From NCBI GenBank assembly GCA_945952105.1, contig CAMFGZ010000036.1, forward strand, positions 1 through 38,078: DNA of 38,078 nucleotides, in the 5' to 3' direction. The notes under the pieces were generated by a model. The model did not search any database and had not been told where the DNA came from. It saw only the letters and a program-made list of their open reading frames with translations. Below, in pieces: positions 15,492-22,699 of the stretch; within the stretch, counting starts at the first letter, position 1, and the number at the start of each line of letters is the position of its first letter. The translations under genes and the position numbers were made by a program. The DNA is from an uncultured Rhodospirillaceae bacterium (GTDB lineage Bacteria; Pseudomonadota; Alphaproteobacteria; Reyranellales; Reyranellaceae).

Positions 15492-16468
15492 GCGCGCACC
15501 TCTTCCCGCTGGAAAACCACATAGGCGGCCGCGAAGACCACGATCATGCCGGCAATGAGACCGGTGATTTGTGGCCAGATCAAGAGCAGGCTCTGGTCGA
15601 GCGGCAGCGGCGCCCCCATGATCGCGCCGCGCATCTGGGCCGGAAGCATCGGACCCAGCGTCCTTGTCTCCGGGCTGAGCAGGCCCAGCACGGCCTCGCT
15701 GAACAGCGTGCCCGGCGACAGGCGCATCAGACCCATGGCCATGTCCTGAATGGCGGCGTATTCCTCCAGGCTTCGGATTTCGCTCGGCGCCGCCCCGGAA
15801 ACAATCGCCGAGGCAATTTGCGGCCAGAGCAGGAAAAAGAACAACCAAAGGCCGAGCGAACAGAGCGCCGAAGTCGCGGTCGAGCGGAAGACGACCGAGA
15901 AAAACATGGAAATCGCGAGCCAGACGCCGCCATAGGCCACGGCAACCACCAGGAAGCCAAGGCCCCGCGCCACCTCGACGCCGCGTGGCGGCACGCCCAG
16001 CAGAATCAGGCCGGCGCCGACCACGATCAGCCACAGCGCCACCAGCGCCACGGCGAAGGTTGCCAGCCCCGCCAGGAACTTCCCGAGCAGCAACGCGTCG
16101 CGATAGATCGGCTGCGACAGGACGCGGCTCAAGGTGCGCCGGTTGAACTCGCTGTTCACCGAATCGAAGCCCAGCCCGATCGCCATCAACGGGATGATGA
16201 AGTTCAGTGCGGCGATGAAGGAAATGCCGACCTGTTCGGGTTCCAGCGTGAAGATACGCAGGAAGAGGAAGGAATTGGGATCGACCACCGTGCGCAACGT
16301 CTGCAGCGACGAAGCCACCGGGAAGGCGCCGAACGCGATGACGAACAGCGTCAGCACCATCATGCGGACGCTGCTCAGGTGGTCGGCCAGTTCCTTCATG
16401 AAGACCGGGCCAAAGCCGGTGAAGGGCGATCCCTGGCGTCGCACGGCGCTGGCGTCTTTCCGTCTCAT
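15488..16468 (-). CDS. ABC-2 type transporter permease
   Basis: A 326-residue integral membrane protein with about six hydrophobic segments (including MMVLTLFVIAFGAFPVA, FIAALNFIIPLMAIGLGF, LVALWLIVVGAGLILLGV, FLLWPQIASAIV and LIAGMIVVFAAAYVVF). The NSEFNRRTLSRVLSQPIYRD segment after the second helix is typical of ABC-2 permeases of the NatB/CcmB-like type. With the ATPase at 16625 it should form an exporter in the inner membrane. The start chosen is ATG 16468, just after the palindromic element that separates it from the ATPase; ATG 16399 is possible. Its stop overlaps the CTG of the next gene. Confidence 0.88.
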   Translation of the reverse strand: MRRKDASAVRRQGSPFTGFGPVFMKELADHLSSVRMMVLTLFVIAFGAFPVASSLQTLRTVVDPNSFLFLRIFTLEPEQVGISFIAALNFIIPLMAIGLGFDSVNSEFNRRTLSRVLSQPIYRDALLLGKFLAGLATFAVALVALWLIVVGAGLILLGVPPRGVEVARGLGFLVVAVAYGGVWLAISMFFSVVFRSTATSALCSLGLWLFFFLLWPQIASAIVSGAAPSEIRSLEEYAAIQDMAMGLMRLSPGTLFSEAVLGLLSPETRTLGPMLPAQMRGAIMGAPLPLDQSLLLIWPQITGLIAGMIVVFAAAYVVFQREEVRA

Positions 16469-16481
16469 CGCGGCCCGCACC

Positions 16482-16591
16482 ACCTCATCCTGAGGAGGCC
16501 CGAAGGGCCGTCTCGAAGGATGGGCGACAAACGTGGTGCTCGTGCCCACGCTTCGAGACGCGCTCCTGCGGAGCGCTCCTCAGCATGAGGT
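16482..16591. repeat. Palindromic intergenic element, copy 2
   Basis: Bounded by ACCTCAT (from 16482) and ATGAGGT (to 16591). The left 43 bases match copy 1 at 12548 with one difference. The right arm differs from copy 1 but keeps the design, with a perfect GCGCTCC-TGC-GGAGCGC stem at 16561-16577. It lies between the ATPase and permease genes of one exporter operon, so it would be transcribed and could limit or stabilise the downstream message. The ATPase stop (16625) and permease start (16468) flank it directly. Confidence 0.85.
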
Positions 16592-16624
16592 TGGCAGCAT
16601 GATCCCATCCTGCCTGGAGAAACG

Positions 16625-17563
16625 CTAGGCGGCACGTCGTGCCTCCTCGAAGTAGCGCGTGTAGACCTCTTCGAGGCTGGGCTGCAGGTCGGCGAGCCGT
16701 GTGAGCGCGCCACCCGATGTCACGATGCTCCCGGCGACGGCGGCGCGGACGTCGCGATCGGCGATGACTCTCCACGTCCCCTCGCCTTCGGCCACCACGC
16801 TCTGGACGCCCTCGACGCCGCGCAAGGTAGCCGCGATGTCGGTGCCCGTCGCCTCGACCAGGATCGGATGGCCGGCCCCCAGCACCTGGTTGGCCAGTTC
16901 GACGACCGTGCTCATCAGCGCGATCCGACCCTTGTTGAACAATGCAACCCGGTCGCAGACGCTTTGCACCCGGTCGAGCAGATGCGACGACAGGAGCACG
17001 GCCACGCCCGCGCGTTTCAGGCCGCGGATCATCTCCAGCAACTCGAAAGTCGAGTGTGGGTCGAGGCCCGAGGTCGGCTCGTCGAGGATGGCGACCTCGG
17101 CCTTCTTCATCACGATCTCGGCAATACCCAGCCTCTGGCGCATGCCGCGCGAAAAGGTGGAGACCCGCTTGTCGAGCACGCCCGCGAGATTCACGCTTTC
17201 CATCGCCTCGGCGATGCGCGTCTCGGCCTCGTGGCGCGGGATGCCCAGCAGCCGCGCCGTGTAGCGCAGGTTCTCCCGGGCAGTGAGATGGTCGTAGAAG
17301 CCAACGGCATCGGGCAGATAGCCCACACGACGCTTCACTTCGAGCGGCTGGCGCACCGGATCGAAGCCCAGAACGTCGACCGAGCCACCGCTCGTCTCCG
17401 TCAGGCCCAGCATCATCAGGATGGTCGTAGTCTTGCCGGCACCATTGGGACCGAGCAGCCCGAAGATCTCGCCCCGCCGGATGCCGACGTCGATCGCATC
17501 CACGGCGCGATGGCTGCCGTAGAGCTTGGTCAGCCCGCGCGCCTCAATGACGGTGTCGATCAT
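16625..17563 (-). CDS. ABC transporter ATP-binding protein (ABC-2 exporter type)
   Basis: A 312-residue ABC ATPase: Walker A GPNGAGKT at 38-45, signature FSRGM at 137-141 (the usual SGG variant is SRG), Walker B VAILDE at 157-162, D-loop SGLD, and H-loop His194. A ~90-residue C-terminal extension beyond the ATPase core is of the sort seen in drug/NatA-like exporters. The ATG at 17563 is 8 bases after the stop of the NEW3 gene, so the two are coupled. Its permease is the next gene, after the palindromic element. The substrate is unknown. Confidence 0.93.
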   Translation of the reverse strand: MIDTVIEARGLTKLYGSHRAVDAIDVGIRRGEIFGLLGPNGAGKTTTILMMLGLTETSGGSVDVLGFDPVRQPLEVKRRVGYLPDAVGFYDHLTARENLRYTARLLGIPRHEAETRIAEAMESVNLAGVLDKRVSTFSRGMRQRLGIAEIVMKKAEVAILDEPTSGLDPHSTFELLEMIRGLKRAGVAVLLSSHLLDRVQSVCDRVALFNKGRIALMSTVVELANQVLGAGHPILVEATGTDIAATLRGVEGVQSVVAEGEGTWRVIADRDVRAAVAGSIVTSGGALTRLADLQPSLEEVYTRYFEEARRAA

Positions 17564-17571
17564 CTGGTGGA

Positions 17572-18735
17572 CTAGCGGCGGCCGAAACGGGCGACCGCGC
17601 CCAGCAGAACCAGTAGCGCCACGGCGATGATTCCGATGCCCGCGATGCCCCACAGGGTCGAGGTGGTGACGGTGATGCGGAAGTCGGCCGAGGATTGCTC
17701 GCCCCGGGCGCTGGCGCGGAACGAAGCCATGTAGTCGCCGGCGACCGCCTTGTCTGCCGGCGTCACCAGGACCTGGGCTTCCTTCCTGTCGCCGGGCGCA
17801 ATAGAGGCGATGGACTTCGGATTGAACTCGATCTTCCAGTTGGCCGGCACCGTGCCCGACAACTCGACCTCGTCGACCGGGGCGGTGCCGTCGTTGGTGA
17901 GCACCAGCGTGTAGCTCGAGGTCCTGCCGATCTCGGCCTCGCCGCTGAGGCGGCCGTCCTTGGTCGAAAGCGCGAGCCTGCCCTGCCCGCTCACCTGCAG
18001 GGTGACGCGCATCTCGGCCGTGGCGCCCTCGGCCGCGACCTTCACCAGCACGGGATAGTCGCCGGCCTTAACGTCGCGCGGCGGCGTCACCTTGAGCTTG
18101 ATGTCCTTGGTCTGTCCCGCCTCGATCGGGATCGAGCTGATCTCGTTGGAGCCGAACCCTTCCGTGAAGGTGCTCTGGAAGTTGGCCGGTCCCTGCGCCG
18201 CCAGCGCCACGGTCAGGTCCTTGCCGGAGTCGTTGCCGACCGTGAGCGTGTATTCGAAGGCCGACCGCGGCGTGCCGCGTAGCGACGGCAGGCGCGACTT
18301 CAGGCTAAGCTTGGCCGGCGCCTCGGTGCCGACGGTGAGCGTGAGCGGCAGGCTGGCCTGCTGCATCGGCCCCTTCGCCGTCAGAGTGACGGTCTGCGCG
18401 CCGGTTGGGGCATCTTTCGGCACTTCGACGCGGAGCTGGACGGCGACGTCCTGGTTCACTCCCACCATAACCGCACCGACCGGCTGGCCACCGCCCAGCA
18501 TGTCGATCTTCCAGCCCGCGGGAACGCCGGTCAGCGCCAGCGCCAGGGGCTCGGGCATCTGGCCGGCATTGTTCACCTTCACGCGGATGGTCGTAACCTC
18601 GCCCGCGCGTACAGTCTGCGAGGGATAGTCCGTCAGCAGGAACAGCCCCTTCAGGCCTGGCGGATCGCCCTGGGCCTGCACGCCGGCCACCGGCGCCACA
18701 AAAAGGAAGAGCAGCAGTGCGAGCAGTCGGCGCAT
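17572..18735 (-). CDS. Secreted NEW3-domain protein with C-terminal membrane anchor
   Basis: A 387-residue protein with a signal peptide (residues 1-21, cleavage likely after VQA), then three or so Ig-like beta repeats of the NEW3 / alpha-galactosidase-associated type, shown by recurring PAGWKI, PANWKIEF, VAVQLRVEVP and GDYPVLVKV phrases, and a final hydrophobic helix (about 362-382) followed by RFGRR. This gives a periplasmic beta-rich domain tethered in the inner membrane. It is 8 bases upstream of the ABC ATPase and should work with the exporter, perhaps as a periplasmic partner or exported-surface scaffold. ATG 18735 has AGGAA upstream. Its role is not described as far as I know. Confidence 0.82.
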   Translation of the reverse strand: MRRLLALLLFLFVAPVAGVQAQGDPPGLKGLFLLTDYPSQTVRAGEVTTIRVKVNNAGQMPEPLALALTGVPAGWKIDMLGGGQPVGAVMVGVNQDVAVQLRVEVPKDAPTGAQTVTLTAKGPMQQASLPLTLTVGTEAPAKLSLKSRLPSLRGTPRSAFEYTLTVGNDSGKDLTVALAAQGPANFQSTFTEGFGSNEISSIPIEAGQTKDIKLKVTPPRDVKAGDYPVLVKVAAEGATAEMRVTLQVSGQGRLALSTKDGRLSGEAEIGRTSSYTLVLTNDGTAPVDEVELSGTVPANWKIEFNPKSIASIAPGDRKEAQVLVTPADKAVAGDYMASFRASARGEQSSADFRITVTTSTLWGIAGIGIIAVALLVLLGAVARFGRR

Positions 18736-18758
18736 GGGCGTGTTCCTGCGTTCCGGGC

Positions 18759-19373
18759 TCAGGCGGCGGCGCTCGGCCGCGCCTTCATGCGTTCCATCCA
18801 GGCGGTCAGGTTCTTGTTCGCAGGATCGAGTGGCTGCCCGACCTTCCCCAGGAATTCGAGGAAAGTGTACAGCAGGATGTCCGCCATCGTGAGCTTGTCG
18901 CCGGTGACGAAGGGCTTGGATCCCATCAAGCCGTCGAGCCAGACGAGCTTCTCGCGCGCCGTGGCCTTGAGATCGTCGGCCGCCGCGGGAATGCAATGGA
19001 CGCGGTCCTGGAACATCTTGAGGCCCTGCGAGAAGCGGAAGCCGTTGGCCGCTGGCTCAAGGATGTTGAGATCGATGCGGCGCACCCACATGCGGGTCCT
19101 GGCACGCTCCTCGGGCGTGTCGCCGATCAGTGACGGCGTGTCCTTCTTGATCTCGTCGACGTACTCGCAGATCGCGGTGATCTCGGCGAGCACCGCGCCG
19201 TCGTCGAGTTCGAGGGCGGGACACTGGCCGGCCGGATTGACCTTGAGGTAAGGCTCGCGCCGGTTCTCGCCGCCGCGCAGGTCGACATCGACCTTCGGCA
19301 CGTCGAAGCCCTTCTCGGCCATGAACATACGAACCATGTGAGGGTTCGGGCCGACCGAATTGTAGAGTTTCAC
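18759..19373 (-). CDS. Glutathione S-transferase family protein
   Basis: A 204-residue GST-fold protein with N-terminal thioredoxin-like domain (KLYNSVGPNPHMVRMFMAEK), GSH-site pattern NPAGQCPALELDDG and EITAICEYVDE, and C-terminal helical domain with KLTMADILLYTFLEF. The usual catalytic Ser/Cys position is taken by Gly-Pro-Asn, so an Asn or Ser at residues 6-10 may act. GTG 19373 has GGAGG about ten bases upstream. It sits 23 bases before the NEW3 gene and 40 bases after the alcohol dehydrogenase, both on the same strand, so it could belong to either unit. Confidence 0.85.
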   Translation of the reverse strand: MKLYNSVGPNPHMVRMFMAEKGFDVPKVDVDLRGGENRREPYLKVNPAGQCPALELDDGAVLAEITAICEYVDEIKKDTPSLIGDTPEERARTRMWVRRIDLNILEPAANGFRFSQGLKMFQDRVHCIPAAADDLKATAREKLVWLDGLMGSKPFVTGDKLTMADILLYTFLEFLGKVGQPLDPANKNLTAWMERMKARPSAAA

Positions 19374-19413
19374 TTTGTGTTTCCTCCCGTGAAGACCAGA
19401 AGCGCTATCAAAG

Positions 19414-20433
19414 TCAGCGCCACGGCTCCACGAGAATCTTGGTGTGGCGCTCGGGATTACCCAGCTCCTCGAAGGCGCCCTTGACCTCCGTCAGGCCGAC
19501 CTTGCCGGTGATCAGCGCATCGGCCTCGACCTGGCCCTCGGCCAGCAATCGAAGGCAGCGCGCGAACTCCTCGGGCGTGTACCCCAGCACGAACTGGATC
19601 GAGAGTTCCTTGACGATCCCGAACAGCGGCTCGATCCGGTCCGGCTCCATGCACACGCCGGCCACCACGATGCGCGCATCGCGCGGCGCGGCCTCAAAGA
19701 CCTGCTGCAGGAGGCCCGGCACGCCGACGCATTCGAAGATCACGGCGCGCTTGCCCGGTGCCAGCTTCGCATAGGGCGATTCGACCTTGGGATCGATCAC
19801 GATGTCGGCGCCCATCTTCGCGGCCAGTTCGCGCCGCTTGGGCGAGAAATCCGCGGCGATGATGGGATGGATGCCTTTCAGGCGGAGCCCGACGATGGCG
19901 GCCAGACCGACCGGGCCACAGCCCACGACCAGCGGTGCGTCGTTGTCCTGCAACGCCGCCTTCTCGACCGCGTGGATGCCGACTGCCAAGGGCTCCGTGA
20001 GAGCTGCATGATCGGCAGACAGGCCGTTCGGCACTTCGAGCAACAACGGCGCCGCCAGCACCATCTGCTCGCCATAGCCGCCGGGGAAGTCGTTCGAGTA
20101 GCCGACCGTGCGGTGGCCGTCGGCCTGCGGGATCACCGGCATGGAGCAGACCAGCGTGCCGGTCTTCAGCTTGCGTTCGGTCCCGGGGCCGTAGTCCATC
20201 ACTTCGCCGCAGAATTCGTGACCGAACACGACATCGCGCGACAGGTCGAGCGGCTGACGTCCGGGAATGCGCTTCGACAGTTCCACCATGTGCGGCGCGT
20301 GCCTGGCATAGTGCAGATCCGAGCCGCAGATCCCGCAGCACAGCGTCTTCACCAGCACCTGCCCCGCCGCCGGGACCGGCGCCGGAACCTCGGCGACGAC
20401 GATGTCGCCGCCGCGCAGGACCGCGGCCTTCAC
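19414..20433 (-). CDS. Zinc-binding alcohol dehydrogenase (MDR superfamily)
   Basis: A 339-residue medium-chain dehydrogenase. Catalytic zinc ligands are Cys36 in CGICGSDLH and His72-Glu73 in GHEF. The Rossmann motif VVGCGPVGLAAI follows. The four-cysteine structural zinc lobe is not present in usual form (VCSMPVIPQADG instead), as in some sorbitol/threonine-dehydrogenase-like subgroups. It should oxidise a secondary or primary alcohol with NAD(P). The start is GTG 20433, overlapping the TGA of the alpha/beta hydrolase, so the two are co-translated. This pairing suggests an ester or lactone hydrolysis followed by alcohol oxidation, which is inference. Confidence 0.92.
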   Translation of the reverse strand: MKAAVLRGGDIVVAEVPAPVPAAGQVLVKTLCCGICGSDLHYARHAPHMVELSKRIPGRQPLDLSRDVVFGHEFCGEVMDYGPGTERKLKTGTLVCSMPVIPQADGHRTVGYSNDFPGGYGEQMVLAAPLLLEVPNGLSADHAALTEPLAVGIHAVEKAALQDNDAPLVVGCGPVGLAAIVGLRLKGIHPIIAADFSPKRRELAAKMGADIVIDPKVESPYAKLAPGKRAVIFECVGVPGLLQQVFEAAPRDARIVVAGVCMEPDRIEPLFGIVKELSIQFVLGYTPEEFARCLRLLAEGQVEADALITGKVGLTEVKGAFEELGNPERHTKILVEPWR

Positions 20434-21317
20434 TTGATGAACTCCCGCGTGGTGGCGATGAAATCGTCGAGCCGGTCATGCTGCACCCAGTGCCCGGCGC
20501 GCTCGAACTCCACCACCTTCGCGGTCTTGAAGTGCTTGATGCGTCCGTCCTTCTCCGGATTGGAAGCCCAGCTCTCCTTGCCGTAGACCAGCAGGGTCGG
20601 ACAGGTGATCTGGGACCACAGCTCCTCGATCGCCTCGTAGCTCATGTCATACGGCTGGTTGACGCGCACATAGTTGTCGAACTTCCAGCTGTAGGTGCCG
20701 TCCTCGTTCTGGTTGACGCCCTGCTCGGTCAGATGGCGCGCCTGCGCGGCGGAGAGATGCTTGTTCTCCTCCTGCATGCGCTTGAAGGCGTCCTCGATCG
20801 TCGGGTACTTGCGCGGCGCGCGGGCCGAAAGCTTGCGCTGCTCGTCGATCCAGTCGGTCATGCGCGCGCTCATCGGCTTGTTGCCACGCTCGGCGATGAT
20901 CTTGGGCGACGGTCCGAGGCCCTCGATCGCCACCAGCTTGCGTACCTTGTCGGGATGGATGCCGGTGTAGCGCAAGCAGATGTTTCCCCCCAGCGAGTGA
21001 GCCACGATCGTCACCGGCGCCAGGTTCTGCTGATGGATGAGCTGCGCCAGGTCGTAGATGTAGGCCGCCATCGAATAGTTGCCGTCCGGCGACCATTGGC
21101 TGTCGCCGTGCCCGCGCAGGTCGGGACAGATGATGTGCCAATCCTTGCGCAGGGCCTGGGCGACCCAGTCCCAGTTCCTGCAATGATCGCGCCCGCCGTG
21201 GACGAGGAGAAGCGGCGGCGCTTCCGGGTTGCCCCAGTCGACATAGTGCAGACGCAGACGCTGTGAGAAGAAGACCCGGGAGGTGGGACCGGGCATGCCA
21301 TTCAGAGAAGGGTTCAT
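20430..21317 (-). CDS. Alpha/beta hydrolase
   Basis: A 295-residue alpha/beta-hydrolase-fold protein. The oxyanion-hole motif LLVHGGRDHCRNW is at 37-49, PDLRGHGDS follows, the nucleophile elbow is Ser108 in AHSLGG, and the catalytic histidine is near residue 276 in AGHWVQHD. The general class includes epoxide hydrolases, dehalogenases and C-C hydrolases; the nucleophile being serine favours an esterase/lactonase or C-C hydrolase over haloalkane dehalogenase. ATG 21317 is 47 bases from the divergent Rieske oxygenase start, so the two are likely co-regulated in an aromatic or ester catabolism setting. Confidence 0.92.
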   Translation of the reverse strand: MNPSLNGMPGPTSRVFFSQRLRLHYVDWGNPEAPPLLLVHGGRDHCRNWDWVAQALRKDWHIICPDLRGHGDSQWSPDGNYSMAAYIYDLAQLIHQQNLAPVTIVAHSLGGNICLRYTGIHPDKVRKLVAIEGLGPSPKIIAERGNKPMSARMTDWIDEQRKLSARAPRKYPTIEDAFKRMQEENKHLSAAQARHLTEQGVNQNEDGTYSWKFDNYVRVNQPYDMSYEAIEELWSQITCPTLLVYGKESWASNPEKDGRIKHFKTAKVVEFERAGHWVQHDRLDDFIATTREFIK

Positions 21318-21324
21318 GCGGTCT

Positions 21325-21354
21325 TCTATAGCGAATCGTCGTGGTTTGCGTCAC
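21325..21354 (-). promoter_or_regulatory. Putative promoter of the hydrolase, nearly leaderless
   Basis: On the minus strand GTGACG (21354-21349) and TATAGA (21330-21325) are 18 bases apart. The ATG at 21317 begins 7 bases after the -10 box, so transcription would start at or next to the ATG. No strong ribosome site precedes it. The match is moderate (four of six in both boxes) and is only a sequence reading. Confidence 0.35.
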
Positions 21355-21364
21355 TCTTGAGCGC

Positions 21365-22696
21365 ATGATGAGCCCCGAGCAGAACGAGCTGATGACCCGC
21401 GTCGGTGCGGGCACCAAATGCGGCGCGCTGATGCGCCATTACTGGCATCCCGTGGCCCTCGCCGACGAATTGCCCGCCGAGCGGCCGGCCAAGCCGGTGC
21501 GTGTGCTGGGGCAGGATTTCGTGCTGTTCCGCGACGAGCGCGGCCGGCACGGCCTCCTCGACCGCGACTGCCCGCACCGCGGCGCCGACCTAGCCTTCGG
21601 CCGCTTGGAAGACGGCGGCCTGCGCTGCCTGTTCCATGGCTGGCTGTTCGACGTCGACGGCAAGTGCCTGGAGACACCAGCCGAACCGGAAGGCAGCGTG
21701 CTTTGCCAGAGAGTGCATCAGCGCTCCTACCCGGTCGTGGTCAAGAACGGCATCGTCTTCGCCTATCTCGGCGAGGGAGAGGCCCCGGCCTTCCCCGACT
21801 TCGACTGCTTCCTCGCGCCCGGCACGCATGCCTTCGCCTTCAAGGGGCTGATCGAGTGCAACTGGTTGCAGGCGCTGGAGGTCGGCATCGATCCCGCGCA
21901 CGCCTCCTATCTGCATCGCTTCTATGAGGACGAGGATACGGGCGCTGCCTACGGCAAGCAGTTCCGCTCCGCCTCCGCCGATTCCGAAATCCCGATGACG
22001 CGCCTGCTGCGCGAGTTCCCCCGGCCGAAGCTCGACGTCGAAGCGACCGACTACGGGCTACGCCTGTTCGCGCTGCGCAAGCTGAACGAGCAGCACACGC
22101 ATGTGCGAGTCACCAATCTCGTCTTCCCCTATGCCTTCGTGATCCCGATGAGTGCGGAGATGACGATCACTCAGTGGCACGTGCCGATCGACGATACGAG
22201 CTGCTACTGGTACGCGATCTTCACCAGCTTCGGTAAGCCGGTCGACCACGCCGCGATGCGCGAGCAGCGGCTGAAACTCTACCAGCTTCCCGACTACCGC
22301 CCGCTGATCGGCCGCCACAACGACTACGGCTACAACGTCGCGGAACAGAAGAACCAGACCTTCACCGGCATGGGCTTCGACATCAATGTCCACGATCAAT
22401 GGGCCGTCGAGAGCCAGGGCCGCATCCAGGATCGCACGCGCGAGCATCTCGGCACGACCGACAAGGCGATCGTCGCCTACCGGCGTATGCTGCTGTCGGC
22501 GATCGGCCAGGTCGTCAACGGGCAGCGACCAATCATGTGGCTCGACCGCCAGCGTGCCGCCGCGATCCGCGGTCCCGTCGCCATCGACGGCATGGGGCCG
22601 ACCGAGGGCTGGGAAGCCTACTGGAAGGATGTCGACGTGCGCCGCCGCCGTTCCTCGAGCTGGGCAGCCGACACAATTCCTCCGCTGGTCGCGTAA
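21365..22696 (+). CDS. Rieske-type aromatic ring-hydroxylating oxygenase, phthalate-dioxygenase-like
   Basis: A 443-residue single-component-alpha Rieske oxygenase. The [2Fe-2S] ligands are Cys69 and His71 (CPHRGADL) and Cys88 and His91 (CLFHGW). The mononuclear iron site is formed by the NWLQALEVGIDPAHASYLHRF segment with Asp176, His179 and His184. Its N-terminus (SPEQNELMTRVGAGTKCGALMRHYW) resembles phthalate 4,5-dioxygenase oxygenase subunits. A reductase/ferredoxin is needed but not present in the window. ATG 21365 (or 21368) is taken; no good ribosome site precedes. The next gene starts 3 bases after its stop and encodes a glutamine-synthetase-like ligase. Confidence 0.93.
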   Translation: MMSPEQNELMTRVGAGTKCGALMRHYWHPVALADELPAERPAKPVRVLGQDFVLFRDERGRHGLLDRDCPHRGADLAFGRLEDGGLRCLFHGWLFDVDGKCLETPAEPEGSVLCQRVHQRSYPVVVKNGIVFAYLGEGEAPAFPDFDCFLAPGTHAFAFKGLIECNWLQALEVGIDPAHASYLHRFYEDEDTGAAYGKQFRSASADSEIPMTRLLREFPRPKLDVEATDYGLRLFALRKLNEQHTHVRVTNLVFPYAFVIPMSAEMTITQWHVPIDDTSCYWYAIFTSFGKPVDHAAMREQRLKLYQLPDYRPLIGRHNDYGYNVAEQKNQTFTGMGFDINVHDQWAVESQGRIQDRTREHLGTTDKAIVAYRRMLLSAIGQVVNGQRPIMWLDRQRAAAIRGPVAIDGMGPTEGWEAYWKDVDVRRRRSSSWAADTIPPLVA

Positions 22697-22699
22697 GCC

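Noticed and set aside
20430..21317. Haloalkane dehalogenase
   Set aside because: The nucleophile elbow has serine (AHSLGG) instead of the aspartate required for dehalogenation.
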